From JACKAQ01 sp965227145 (GTDB lineage: Bacteria; Calditrichota; Calditrichia; RBG-13-44-9; J075): DNA of 64,000 nucleotides. The notes under the pieces were generated by a model that made no database searches, was not told the DNA's origin, and saw nothing but the letters and a program-made list of their open reading frames with translations. Numbering within the stretch: position 1 is the first letter of the stretch; every line of letters starts with the position of its first letter. Below are positions 27,798 through 40,000 of the stretch, one piece after another. The translations under genes and the position numbers were made by a program. The DNA lies in the NCBI GenBank assembly GCA_965227145.1, contig OZ245730.1, positions 930,001 through 994,000 of the forward strand, read 5' to 3'.

Positions 27798-30656
27798 ATG
27801 CCCATGCAACGATGGCTACTCTTCACATGTTGTTGTTTGTTCTCTTTCTCCGCAATCGCTCAATCTCAATTATCCCCAAGACTCGAAGCCGCACTAAATA
27901 ATCCCCGTCAGGAAAATGAATTTATCCGCACACTGGTGCTGTTAAACGACCAGATTGATATCCAGGAACTGGACGCCCGGTTGTATGCGGAACGTGCCTT
28001 ACCGGCGGAACGTGCCCGCCGGGTCATTCACGCACTCAAACAAAAAGCTGCGGAAAGTCAGCCGGTTTTAACCGGTTTTTTGGCGAATTTTACTTCTGCA
28101 GATGTGCGCACAGTTGAATCGTATTGGATCAATAATTCGCTGATGGTTGAAGCACGTGCCAGCGTGATTTGGCAATTGGCGAGCCGGACAGATGTTGCAT
28201 TTATGGACATCGACGCCAAACTGGAACTGGATCGTCCGGTCGAAAGCAGTCCCGCCGCACCGAGCACCCCAAATAACGCTGAGCCGGGATTGAAAGCGAT
28301 AAACGCCGACAAAATGTGGGCAATGGGTTACACCGGCGCCGGCCGATTGGTCATGGGAATCGATACCGGCGTGGACGGCAATCATCCGGCACTGAATCAC
28401 AAATGGCGCGGAAATTCGGTACCGGCCGATCAGGCATGGTTCGATACGGAAAGCGGCTCTGCTTTTCCGAACGATTGCGACAGTCACGGCTCACATACGG
28501 TTGGTATCATGTGCGGTATCGATCCGGTAACCAGCGATACCATCGGCGTTGCGCCCGGCGCGGAATGGATCGCTGCCAAATCGATTTGTTCGGGAAACCA
28601 CACCTCCCGCTCCATTTCCGCTTTGCAATGGGCGATGGACCCGGACGGTGATTCAACGACGATTTCCGATATGCCCGATGCAATCGGCAATTCCTGGTAC
28701 GACCCGGCAGTGAGCGTTTGCAGCCCGGTTTACGCCAGCACATTCGATGCGGTGGAAGCCGCGGGAATCGCGGTCGTGTTTTCTGCCGGAAACAGCGGTC
28801 CCGGTGCCCAGAGCATCACCACACCTAAAAATATCAACACCGGATTGGTGAACACCTTTGCCACCGGCGCGGTGGATGGCAACTCGGCAAGTATGCCGAT
28901 CGCCTCATTCAGCAGCCGGGGACCCAGCCAGTGCGGCGGCACCGGTTCGCTGGAAATCAAACCGGAAGCCTCGGCGCCGGGCGTGAGTGTTCGTTCGGCA
29001 GTGCTCAGCGGCCAATACGGCACCAAAAGCGGCACTTCGATGGCCTGTCCGCATGTGGTCGGCGCAATTGCCCTACTGAAACAAGCTTTCCCGAACAAAA
29101 CCGGTTACGAATTAAAAATGGCGCTGTACCTGACCGCAAAAGAATCAGCGGCGGACGTAACACCGGGCGAGGATAACCTTTACGGCATGGGCGTAATTGA
29201 TGTTTACGCGGCGTTCATGAGCCTCGGCGCGCCGGAAACACCCGCGAATTTCCGGGCATACAGCGACTACCAGACACCGGATGCGATGCATTTGACCTGG
29301 GAAAATCCGACCGTTTTCACCAATGGCGATACGCTGATGGCGGATGATTTTTTTATCCATATTTATCGCGATGGCGAGTTGATTGATTCGGTTGCCGGGG
29401 ATGTTCAGGAATATTGGGACACCGGCTTAACCGATGGCCAAAGCTACACTTACACCACTTTCGCCAAACTCGATACCATCGATATCACCAGCAGCGAAGT
29501 ATTTTCCGAATGGATTGCCGGCGGTTCGCCGATGCCGCAAGTTCCCACCGAATTTTCGGTTGGCGGCAGCGATACGCTCGCCCAACTCAGCTGGCTGAAT
29601 CCGTTGCAAAATGTCGACGGTACGCCGATGGACGATTTTGCAGGCATCAATCTGTATCGCGACAGCCTTTTGGTGGAAACGTTCACCCGCGCCACATCCG
29701 ATACCGGACATACGGATACGGTGAGCTATTCGCCCGATCCTGCAGGCGTTTACCAATGGTTTGTAACCGCAATCGACAATGAGCCGGTTCCCAACGAGAG
29801 CGCACCGACCAACGCTGTCGGCACGCCGCTGAATCTGCCGCTCAACGATGATTTTGCGGTTGCGGGTGTGCCTGCACCGGGAATGTGGCTGAATTCTTTT
29901 GCAGAAGTGAACAATCGCGCCGTCAACCCGCCGAGCGGTGCTTTGGCGCTGAACCTCAACGGTACGCCAAATGGCGAAGATATTCTGGAACTCAACCCGG
30001 TTGATTTATCCAATGCGGATCCCAACACGCTGTTCAGCTACCAGTATCAACCGCAGGGCTCCGGCAATGCGCCGGAGGAGGGCGACAGTCTTTTTGTCTA
30101 TTTCAAAAATAATCTGAATGAGTGGGTGTTGGTGCGTTCGTATCCCGGTTCTGCGATGCAGCCGTTTGCAATGGACGAAATCCGGATTGCCGACGAACCG
30201 TCCGGCAGCGGCGTATTTTTCCACAGCCAGTTTCAGGCGCGTTTCCGCAGTATTGGCGGCGCCGGACCATTTCCTAATGATGACTGGTTTATTGACGATG
30301 TATATTTAGGTGTTCCAATAATTTTAGCAATTAATGACGAAAACCCAATATTTCCAACAACCTATGCGATTGAATCTAACTACCCGAATCCGTTTAATCC
30401 GTCCACAACTATCGCTTATCAGTTGCCGCAGCGCAGCCAGATTTCGCTGGTGATCTACAATGCGATTGGTCAGGAAATTCGCAATCTGGCAGCGGACACC
30501 CGCGAAGCCGGACGCTACAGCACCCTTTGGGATGGACGCGATAATTCCGGAAAACCGGTTGCCAGCGGTATCTATTTTTATCTGTTCACGGCAAATCCGG
30601 TAAGCGGCAGCGAATCCGGTTTCCGGGCAACCCACAAAATGATTTTATTGAAATAA
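27798..30656 (+). CDS. T9SS-exported subtilisin-like (S8) serine protease 1
   Basis: 952 residues with signal peptide (about 1-22). An inhibitor-like propeptide (about 25-140) precedes the S8 domain with Asp189 (GIDTGVDG), His230 (DSHGSHT), the oxyanion Asn in SAGNSGPG and Ser414 (SGTSMACPH). Then come two FN3-like domains (AYSDYQTPDAMHLTW onward; GGSPMPQ marks the junction), a beta-sandwich module with WLNSFAEVN and GPFPNDDWFIDD, and a T9SS type A signal (NYPNPFNPSTTIAYQLP, ending KMILLK). It is probably a surface or extracellular protease. AAGGA precedes two ATGs, 27798 and 27804; the second has better spacing. It is first of three T9SS genes in a row. Confidence 0.93.
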   Translation: MPMQRWLLFTCCCLFSFSAIAQSQLSPRLEAALNNPRQENEFIRTLVLLNDQIDIQELDARLYAERALPAERARRVIHALKQKAAESQPVLTGFLANFTSADVRTVESYWINNSLMVEARASVIWQLASRTDVAFMDIDAKLELDRPVESSPAAPSTPNNAEPGLKAINADKMWAMGYTGAGRLVMGIDTGVDGNHPALNHKWRGNSVPADQAWFDTESGSAFPNDCDSHGSHTVGIMCGIDPVTSDTIGVAPGAEWIAAKSICSGNHTSRSISALQWAMDPDGDSTTISDMPDAIGNSWYDPAVSVCSPVYASTFDAVEAAGIAVVFSAGNSGPGAQSITTPKNINTGLVNTFATGAVDGNSASMPIASFSSRGPSQCGGTGSLEIKPEASAPGVSVRSAVLSGQYGTKSGTSMACPHVVGAIALLKQAFPNKTGYELKMALYLTAKESAADVTPGEDNLYGMGVIDVYAAFMSLGAPETPANFRAYSDYQTPDAMHLTWENPTVFTNGDTLMADDFFIHIYRDGELIDSVAGDVQEYWDTGLTDGQSYTYTTFAKLDTIDITSSEVFSEWIAGGSPMPQVPTEFSVGGSDTLAQLSWLNPLQNVDGTPMDDFAGINLYRDSLLVETFTRATSDTGHTDTVSYSPDPAGVYQWFVTAIDNEPVPNESAPTNAVGTPLNLPLNDDFAVAGVPAPGMWLNSFAEVNNRAVNPPSGALALNLNGTPNGEDILELNPVDLSNADPNTLFSYQYQPQGSGNAPEEGDSLFVYFKNNLNEWVLVRSYPGSAMQPFAMDEIRIADEPSGSGVFFHSQFQARFRSIGGAGPFPNDDWFIDDVYLGVPIILAINDENPIFPTTYAIESNYPNPFNPSTTIAYQLPQRSQISLVIYNAIGQEIRNLAADTREAGRYSTLWDGRDNSGKPVASGIYFYLFTANPVSGSESGFRATHKMILLK

Positions 30657-30751
30657 GTGCGTTCGCGCATTGGTGTATTTTAAACGGAGTTAATTTATCG
30701 AAAAAATCGGTCTGTAATTTCAGGCAAACATTCATCAACACCGGGATATGT

Positions 30752-33700
30752 ATGGAGATGCGCTACCCTCGATTTGTTGCCTTTTTGCTATTGTTTTCCG
30801 TCCTTTTTGGCACTGTGTTATTTGCTTACCCGTTGGCAAAAATTCATCCGCGGTTGCAGGCGGAGCTGGATACACGGGCGAAAGATGATAAAGTTAATAT
30901 TTACATAAAATTAGCTGATCGGATTACGCTGCAGGAATTGCAGCGCGAAACAGCAGGTTTACCCCGGAATGACCGGCGCAGCCAGGTTGTGACACGTCTG
31001 AAATCGCATGCCGCCGCCACACAGTCCAATGTGATGGCGTTTCTGGCAGATGCCCGTTCCCGCAACGAAATTTCCTATATCGAAAATATTTGGGCGATCA
31101 ACGTGATCGCAATGAAAGCGAAGCCGGCGGTGGTGTATTCGCTGGCACAGCAATTCCCGGAAATCGGGGAAATTTGGTACGATCCGGTGATCGATATCGA
31201 CGAAGCGAAAGATGACGGCGGCATCGCCAATTTCAACCGGGAAACCGGTGCCAGCGTTGCTCCGATGAATTCGCCGCAACCCGGTTTAACGCTCATCAAC
31301 GCGCCGCTGGTTTGGGCGGAAGGTGACAGCGGGCAAGGTGTGATTGTCGGAAATGTGGATAGCGGAACGTATTGGCGACATCCCGATTTGATCAATAATA
31401 TCTGGAACAATCTCGGCGAAGATGCTGATGGCGATGGTCACACGCTGGAATTTAACGGCGCATCGTGGGTGTTCGATCCGGGCGATATCAACGGCATCGA
31501 TGACGACGGCAACGGTCGCACAGATGATTTTATCGGCTGGGATTTTGGCGGAAATGATAACGATCCCGATGATACGGACGGTCACGGCACACAGGCTTGC
31601 GGTCTGATTGTCGGTGACGGCACCAACGGCACCGAAACCGGTGTTGCACCGCGCGCCAAAGTGATCATTTTACGCATCGACGGCGCACCGGCTTCCGGGT
31701 GGTGGGCGGCGTATCAATATGCTTTTGAAATGGGCGCGGGTGTTACCACCAGTTCGTTCAGCCAAAAATGGGCTTCCCAACCGGATTATGCATCATACCG
31801 GGCGATGAACGATATGGAATTGGCTGCCGGTGTTGTGCACACCAATTCAACCGGAAATCAGGGTGCACAGAGCACACCCGGTTGTGGCAATAGCTATCCT
31901 ATACCTTATAATATATCCGCACCGGGCAACTCGCCATCGCCGTGGATTCATCCCGATCAGCAAACGCTGGTTGGCGGTGTGAGCTCGGTGATCGGCTGCG
32001 GAAACGTGAGTGCGTTTTCGGATGTGATCGAAAGCAGCTCCGGTTTTGGTCCCGCCGCGTGGGAAAATATCCAGAGCCGCTGCCCGACCTTCCCGAACAG
32101 CAATCCGTTGAGTTATCAGGATTATCCCTATAATTTGCAAGGTCCCGTCGAAGCCGATTCGATCGGATTGTTGAAACCCGATGTTGCTTCGCCGGGTGCC
32201 AGCACAGTTTCGACCACCCGGACGGGCGGTTACGCCACATTTGGCGGCACATCCGCAGCTACGCCGCACGTTGCCGGTTTGGTGGCGCTGGTGCTTTCTG
32301 CCAACCCGGATTTGACGCCGGAAGATGTCAGCCGGATTTTGCAAACCACCGCCATCGAAAAAGGTGCGCCGGGAAAAGACCCGCGTTACGGCGCCGGTCG
32401 TGTGGACGCTTACGCAGCGTTTTTGCAGGCAAAATCCGAACGCGGTGCACCCGCCGATATCACCGCAATGGTGGCATATAGCGATTATCAAACGCCGGAT
32501 GAAATGCATTTGTCGTGGGTTAATCCCACCCATTTGTTGAACGGCGACACGTTAACGGGCGATCAGTTTTCGATATTTATCTTGCGCGACGGCGAAATAG
32601 TTGATTCCATTTCCGGCGAAAACAGCACGTTTACCGACAGTGATTTGAGCGACGGACAACCATATTTTTACCAGATTTTTGCCAAAACCCACGAAACCGG
32701 AAGCATCAGCAATTATTCGGAAGCCAGCTGGATTGCCGGCGGCTCGCCGATGCCGCAACCCGCAACCCATTTTACCGTAGCCGGAACCGCAGGCGAAGTA
32801 ACCGTCACCTGGCGCAGCCCCTCCCGGAATGTGGACGGCACGCCAATGGACGATTTCGCCGGTATCCGTTTGTATCAGAATGGCGAAGCGGTTGGCGATT
32901 TTTTGCGGACTTCCGCCGATACCGCCAAAGCGGATACGCTGGTATTTACTCCCGAGTCGTCAGGATTTTATGATTGGCAGATCAGCGTTATCGATAATGA
33001 ATTATCGCAAAACGAAAGCGAGCTGACCAACGCAATCGGCACGCCGCTGAGTGCACCCATTTTTGATGAATTTTTTACTGCCGGAAACCCAAATCCGGGC
33101 GTGTGGCTGAACAGTTTTGCCGAGGTGAACAGCCGGGCGATCGACCCGCCATCCGGCAATTTGGCACTCAACCTGAACGGCACGCCAAACGGCGAAGATA
33201 TTCTCGATCTGAAACCGGTCGATTTATCCGTTTTCAATCCGCCGAGTTCCTTCGTGGTCAGCTATAGTTACCAGCCGCAAGGCTCTGGCAATGCACCCGA
33301 AACGGGCGACAGTCTGCAGGTATATTTCAAAAACAATCTTGGTGAATGGATTTTGGTTCGTGCATATCCGGGCAGCGGCGTTCAACCGTTTCAGGAAGAA
33401 TGGGTGAATCTGGATAGTGTTGATGCGGGCGCCGGGACGTTTTATCACAGCCAGTTTCAGCTGCGGTTTCGCTCAACCGGCGGCGCCGGACCGTTCCCGA
33501 ATGATGACTGGTTTATCGACGATGTTGCGATTGGTGCAAACCTGATCAATAGCATATCGGATGAGCAAGCTGTACTGCCTGCCGAATATGCGTTGCTGCC
33601 CAATTATCCCAATCCGTTCAACCCGAGCACAACGATCCAATACGATTTGCCCCAAGCCAGCGAAATTACCCTGACAATTTACAATATGCTCGGTCAGCAG

Positions 33701-33877
33701 GTGCGCACATTGGTGCAGCAATCCCAGCCCGCCGGACGCCACAGCAGCGTGTGGGACGGGTTGGATGCCGACGGATTGCCGGTTTCCAGCGGCATATATT
33801 TTTACCGGCTGAGCGCCCGGAGCAGTGCAACGGCATCGCCATTTTCCCGGGTTCAAAAAATGATGTTGATGAAATAG
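30752..33877 (+). CDS. T9SS-exported subtilisin-like (S8) serine protease 2
   Basis: 1041 residues, a paralogue of the gene 95 bases upstream with the same domain order. Signal peptide about 1-25, propeptide to about 185, then the S8 domain with Asp203 (GNVDSGTYW), His278 (DGHGTQA), the Asn of NSTGNQG and Ser501 (GGTSAATPH). An Asp/Asn-rich insertion between Asp203 and His278 (DADGDGH, DINGIDDDGNG) looks like calcium-binding loops. The two FN3-like domains, the WLNSFAEVN module and the T9SS signal (NYPNPFNPSTTIQYDLP, ending KMMLMK) closely match protease 1. Catalytic domains have diverged far more than the C-terminal modules. Substrates are unknown. Confidence 0.93.
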   Translation: MEMRYPRFVAFLLLFSVLFGTVLFAYPLAKIHPRLQAELDTRAKDDKVNIYIKLADRITLQELQRETAGLPRNDRRSQVVTRLKSHAAATQSNVMAFLADARSRNEISYIENIWAINVIAMKAKPAVVYSLAQQFPEIGEIWYDPVIDIDEAKDDGGIANFNRETGASVAPMNSPQPGLTLINAPLVWAEGDSGQGVIVGNVDSGTYWRHPDLINNIWNNLGEDADGDGHTLEFNGASWVFDPGDINGIDDDGNGRTDDFIGWDFGGNDNDPDDTDGHGTQACGLIVGDGTNGTETGVAPRAKVIILRIDGAPASGWWAAYQYAFEMGAGVTTSSFSQKWASQPDYASYRAMNDMELAAGVVHTNSTGNQGAQSTPGCGNSYPIPYNISAPGNSPSPWIHPDQQTLVGGVSSVIGCGNVSAFSDVIESSSGFGPAAWENIQSRCPTFPNSNPLSYQDYPYNLQGPVEADSIGLLKPDVASPGASTVSTTRTGGYATFGGTSAATPHVAGLVALVLSANPDLTPEDVSRILQTTAIEKGAPGKDPRYGAGRVDAYAAFLQAKSERGAPADITAMVAYSDYQTPDEMHLSWVNPTHLLNGDTLTGDQFSIFILRDGEIVDSISGENSTFTDSDLSDGQPYFYQIFAKTHETGSISNYSEASWIAGGSPMPQPATHFTVAGTAGEVTVTWRSPSRNVDGTPMDDFAGIRLYQNGEAVGDFLRTSADTAKADTLVFTPESSGFYDWQISVIDNELSQNESELTNAIGTPLSAPIFDEFFTAGNPNPGVWLNSFAEVNSRAIDPPSGNLALNLNGTPNGEDILDLKPVDLSVFNPPSSFVVSYSYQPQGSGNAPETGDSLQVYFKNNLGEWILVRAYPGSGVQPFQEEWVNLDSVDAGAGTFYHSQFQLRFRSTGGAGPFPNDDWFIDDVAIGANLINSISDEQAVLPAEYALLPNYPNPFNPSTTIQYDLPQASEITLTIYNMLGQQVRTLVQQSQPAGRHSSVWDGLDADGLPVSSGIYFYRLSARSSATASPFSRVQKMMLMK

Positions 33878-33926
33878 TTTGAACAATAAAAACCCCTAAA
33901 CCTAAAATTATCAAGGAGATGGATTT

Positions 33927-34007
33927 ATGGTTAAGTTTCGCGAAGTATATAATTTGCCCCATGCCCCACCACCAAAATTTGGAGTGTATTTCTGGAAAAA
34001 TCAGTGA
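33927..34007 (+). CDS. Possible 26-residue small protein or leader peptide
   Basis: A 26-codon frame, ATG at 33927 and TGA at 34005-34007, with AAGGAG eight bases before the start, one of the best ribosome sites in the window. The peptide begins MVKFREVYNLPHAPPPKFG and ends with WKNQ; it is not a signal peptide or membrane helix. It lies between S8 protease 2 and the giant T9SS gene, on the same strand. It may be a real microprotein or a leader peptide for the giant gene. I do not recognise it. Confidence 0.4.
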   Translation: MVKFREVYNLPHAPPPKFGVYFWKNQ

Positions 34008-34073
34008 CAATCAATATGTATGTTCAGGTTTCAACCAAACGATAATTCGTTTCATTAAACAAAAGGAACACGT

Positions 34074-37000
34074 ATGAAATCAGCTAATGTATGGAGGCTG
34101 ACTCTTCTGGCACTTATCATCTGTGGTATTTCTGTTTTCGGACAGGAACAATCGCAAATGAACCCCCGTGCCTGGAGCAAAGTCTATTGGCAAAAAATGG
34201 CAGAAAAAGGCCTGGTTCCGGTGAACCCGCAGGTTACTGTCAAGCCCGGTCAGTTTACGGGTAGCCAAATTAATGCTTTATCATCCCTCGTGGATGACTC
34301 GCCGGACGTTTTGGTTATCGGCGGGAACAACACCCAAAGCGAAAACTCGATTTTCGCTAACCCGAATGACCCCTCAAAAGTGTTAAACTCGAACAACTCA
34401 ACGGATTGGCCGGTGAGTGGTGTGTTCGGTTCCAGCGGTTTTATGTCCGATGATAACGGTCTGACATGGAATGGCTCTATTCAGGGAACCGGCGGTGGTA
34501 ACAGTGGTGACCCCGCAGCCGTCATCGGTTTGAACGGCGAATATTATGTTGGTTACATTGCCGCTGACGGCGGACAAGGTGTTGCCTACTCAACAGATGA
34601 AGGTGCAACCTGGACACACGTTCAGTGCGGCGCTGCTCCCGCAGGTTTTTTTGATCTGCTGGACAAAAACCATCTGTGGATCGACAACAGCCCGGTCAGT
34701 CCGCACGAAGGCAATCTGTATGCTGCATGGACCCGTTTTGAATCTGGCAGCGCGAATAACGAGCAAGTTGAAGTGGTTACCTCAACCGACGGCGGCCGTA
34801 CCTGGAGTGCACCTGTTGGCGTAACTTCTGCTTTGCCCGGATTCAAACAAGGTGTCAACCTCAAAACCGCATCCGACGGTACTGTTTATGCATTTTACAC
34901 CGTTTACACATCCGGTGGCGTAACAGACGAACCCGCAATCGGGATGTCTGTTTCAACAGACGGCGGTGTAACCTGGACCAGCGGCGTTCTCATTATTGAT
35001 AACATCCGCGGTGTCCGTGCTACCGGCGTTGACAAAAGCGGTATCCGCTCCGCTGCATTCCCCACCGCAGCAGTAGATATCTCCGGTGGTGCACGTGACG
35101 GTAATTTGTATGTTGCATGGCCGAACATCGGCGTTCCGGGCGTAAATACCGGTACGGATATGGATGTTTACATCATTAGCTCCAGCGATGGCGGCGCAAC
35201 CTGGAACATCCCGGTTCGCGTGAACCAGGATGCCAGCGGACAGGGCAAAAAACACTTCCTGCCCTGGATCACCTGCGACCCGGTAACGGGTAACCTGAGT
35301 ATGGTGTTTTATGATGACCGCAACGTTGCTGCAACCGATGTTGAAGTGTTCGCAGCCAACTCGTTGGACGGCGGCGTAACCTGGGAAGATTTCAAAATCA
35401 GCGATGTGAGCTTTACGCCCGCACCGATTCCCGGTTTGGCCGGCGGTTACTTTGGCGACTATCTGGGCATTTCCGCTCACGCAGCCAAAGTTTACCCGGT
35501 ATGGACAGACAACCGCGATGGTATTGCCCGTGCATACGTATCCGCTTATGTTTTGGCAGATCCAACAGATCCGAACGGTGTATCCGCCGGAGCGGCATAT
35601 AGCGATTTCATAACTCCGAACACCATTGAATTGACCTGGACAGACCCGACAACTTTGGTTGACGGCACCCCGATTTCCAGTGGCGATTTCACCATCGAAA
35701 TCTCGCGGGACGGCGCACCGTTAACATCTGTTGCAGGCGGCACCCAAGCCTATACAGATAACGGACTTACCGATGGTCTATTATATGAATACGAATTGAT
35801 AACCAAACTTACTTTAAACGATAGCCTTAGCTTACCGGTTGGTCTTTCCTGGTATGCCGGTGGTTCGCCCATGCCTTCAGCACCGCAAAATCTGGCGGTT
35901 ATCGCCGATACGGTAGATGCTGACCTGACCTGGGATGACCCCACCACCCAAAGCGACGGCACCCCGCTCGATGATCTCGATTCGATCCGGGTATATCGTA
36001 ACGGTACATGGATTGCCAATGTTGATCCCGGCGTAGGCACTTACACAGACACACCGCCGCCCGGATTTACATACACATATACCGTAAATGCATTGGATAA
36101 CGAAACCCCTGCAAACGAAAGCGCAGCCAGTAATGCGGTTTCCATCTATGTTGGTTCCACCCCGGATTATCTGGTTTGGGTCGGTGCTGATGCAGGTGAA
36201 TCCGCTGGCGCCAGTGGTGACAGTATTGCCGCAGCCCTCGCGGCAAACGGCATCAGCTCGTTTGTCACCAACGATCTGTTCGAATTTGGTTCGAACCTCG
36301 ATATCTACGAAGGTATTTTCGTTGTGTTGGGTATCTTCAGCAACAACCACGTGATTGCATCCGGTGATGCAGAAGGTCCGGCGCTGGAAAGCTTCGTGCA
36401 AAACGGCGGCTGGCTGTATCTCGAAGGTGGCGACTGTTTCAACTACGACCCCGAACAAGGCGGATACAACATTCGTCCCTGGTTCAGCCTTGACGACGGT
36501 GCAGACGGCTCCGGCGATATCGCCAGCCTGACAGGTATCAACGATCTGGATGGATTTGTTTTCCCGTACAGCGGTGAAAATAACTTTATGGATCGCCTCG
36601 TACCGATCAGCTCTGTTCCGATCTGGCACAACGATGCCACCGGTTTTGATCACGGTGTATTCAACACCGATTTTGGCGCTGGCCGTACCATCGCCGCAGT
36701 TGCAGAATTTGGCGGAATGGATAACACATCCTTAAGCCCGGCAGAATTGTTGCGCAAGTTGGAAGAAAAACGTGCCGCAATGATCGTTCGCGAAAACAAC
36801 GTGAAGCCTTACGTTGAACGCACCCGGAACGAAAATTTTGTGAAAAAATTCTATCCGGCAGACAAAAACGCTGCAAGAAACCGCAGTGGTTTTGCGAAAA
36901 TTGACGATGGCAATGTTGAAATTCTGGCAAATAACAAAGCCGATTTAATGGCTGCATATCTGGGATTGTTCTCTGCAGTTGGCGGCCCGCCCGCAATTGC

Positions 37001-40000
37001 ACTCTCCCCGGATACACTGCATATTTCCACACCGGTTAACGTAACTAACGATGCATCTTTCTTTATTTCGAATGATGGCGGATCGTTGGCTCAGCCGTTG
37101 GAATATGAAATTTCCTTAAACACATTTTCTCCCTGGATTACCAGCATCACGCCGGACAGCGGAACTGTTGGCGGAGCAGGTACTCAGGAAGTTGTTGTCG
37201 CATACGATGCCAATGGTTTGGTAGACAGCACCTATACGGCAGAATTGACCATCACCAGCAACGACCCGGCCACGCCGACGGTGCTTTATACCATCCAGAT
37301 GACGGTATCTGGCGGAACGCCGGAATTTTTGGTTTGGGTTGGCGTTGATGCCGGTACATCCGCAGTCGCAAGTGCGGATAGCATCGGTGCTGCGCTGGCA
37401 GCCAACGGCAGAAGCGCATATGTTACAGATGACCTGTTCTTCTTCGGTGCCGATCTGAGCGTGTTCGACGGCGTATTTGTTGTGTTGGGTATCTTTACCA
37501 ACAACCACGTTATCGACGCTACGGACCTCGAAGGCCCCGCTCTGGAAGCATATCTGCAAAACGGTGGTCGCGTATATGTTGAAGGTGGCGATTGCTTTAA
37601 CTACGATCCGGAACAAGGTGGATACAATATTCGCCCGTGGTTCGACCTGAATGATGGTCCGGACGGTAGTGCAAACGTTGCTGGTTTGATTGGTGTGAAT
37701 GATCTGGACGGATTTGTGTTCACCTACAGTGGCGCAAACAGTTTCATGGATCAGCTCCAACTGATCAACTCGACCGCAATCTGGAAAAACAGCGTAACCG
37801 ACTCAACCCATGGCGTATTCAATGCCGCCTTCGGTACCGGTCGCGCAATTGGTGTTGTAGCTGAATTTGGCGGCATGGACAACAGCGCATTAAGTGCTGC
37901 AGAATTGCTTCGCCAACTGGAAAACCAACGCCATGCATCACTTACCAATGAACCGGTAGTTAAGCCTTATGTTGAGCGTCAGCGCCGTGATTATACGGTA
38001 GGCAAGTACTACAGAGCTCAGAAAAAAGCTAACGCCGGCAACAATGTAAGTTACAAAAACGGTGACTTGGAAGTATTGGCCAACAACAAAGTAGATTTGA
38101 TGGCTGCATATCTGAATCTGTTCGAAAAAGAAGCCAGCGGACCGGCTATCTCTGTTGAACCGACTGAACTTGCAGACAGCCTGCTGGTTGGTGAAACGAG
38201 CAGACATTTCGTCGATATCAGCAATGTTGGTGGCTCATTGGCCGCACCGCTGGACTACACGATTACCATTAGTGGCCTGGCAACCTGGCTCACATTTGAT
38301 CCGAGCAGCGGCACCGTAAACGCAAACCAGACCGACGTAATTACCGTTGATCTGGATGCAACCGGTTTAACTGCCGGTGATTATTTTGCCACATTGGAAG
38401 TCGCCAGTAACGATACGGCTAATCCGACGATCAACGTTAACATTTCACTGAATGTGACAGATGCGCCAATTGCGAGCATCTCGCCGGATTCGTTTGATGT
38501 TACCCTGGCTATCGGCGATACCGAAACCGATACACTGGTGATCACCAACGACGGTCCCACAGCGCTCGATTATCAGATTGCTGTGGAATTTGCTTCAGCC
38601 GCAAACATGAAAGTGGAAGTGATCGGCAGTGCCAAAAACGATAACCAAAAAATTATCGCCAAAGGCAAAAACCTGCCATTGGTCGCACTGAACCAAACCC
38701 AATTTGCCGTAGCGATGAACGCAAGCGGCGAACCGGATTTCGAAGCGCCGTCCTTTGCAGCAGGCGCTGGCAATGAAAACGATCCGGCTCCGTCAATCGC
38801 TGGCGAAGAAGTGTTTGGCAGCAATGCGAGCACATTCGGCCCGTCCGGATTGCGTGGTCGCGGTAACCTGTTTACCGTAACTTCCAACACCACACTTTCT
38901 GAGCATCGCCTCTATCTGAACCCGACGGCTGCAACCAAAATGCATTTTGTGGTAGCCGAAAGCGATGCACAAGTTGGCACCTACACAACCATCAGCGTTG
39001 CAGAACTTACCAGTGCTGGTCCCGGCGAAGGCTGGTACAGCTCCGGTTCCGTAAACGTTCCGTTGCAAGCTGGCAAATTCTATCTGATTTTTGCACAGTG
39101 GGAAGGCAACGCCAACTATTATAATCAACAGGGAATTACACCGTATCCGATCCAGGCTTCGTTTGGTGAACTGGCAGCCGCAGCCGGTTGGTCTACCGGA
39201 TCAGTTCCGACATATGCAGATCCGCCTGCAACGGAGCACCCGATTGCCGCCACTGCATTTGGCGAAGCTGTTGCATATTACCAAACACTGGTTACCAGCA
39301 GTGGTTCGTGGTTAACCCCGAGCATCACTGAAGGCAGTGTTCCGGCAAACAGCAGCGTTGAAGTATTGCTCACATTCGATCCGGCTGGATTGGTTGGCGG
39401 CGATTACGAAGCAGACGTTGTTGTAACATCCAACGACCCGGCAAATCCGGAATTGCGTGCCTATGCACACATGTTCGTGGTTGGCCAGGCTTTGGTTTCA
39501 GCCGATCCGGTTGTTTTCGCAAACCCGGTATTTGTCGGTGGAATGGATTCGACAACAATGGTTGTCCGCAACGAAGGCAATGGCGTGCTGAATGTTACCG
39601 ATGTTGCATCGGATAACGCCGTATTCAGCGTATCCCAAACCGCTTTCGATGTTGCAGCTTTCGATAGCGCAGAAGTTACTGTTTACTTCATGCCGACTGC
39701 CGAAGGCGGCGCAAGCGGAACGCTGACCATCTCCAGTAACGATCCGGCAAACCCGACATTGGCTGTTGCCGTATCCGCTACCGCAGTAATTGCACCCTCG
39801 TTCACCATCGATCCGGATTCACTCGGAGCTACCCTGGGTCTGAACGACTCAACCGACGCACCGATGTTGATCGAAAACAGCGGCGGTTCGCCGTTAAGCT
39901 GGGCCGTATCGGTTATTTTGGGCAAGAGCAAAACAGTATTCCCCGAAATGCGTGGCAATGCGTCCAACGCAGGCGAAGTGGATGCTGTCAGCAACCAAAC

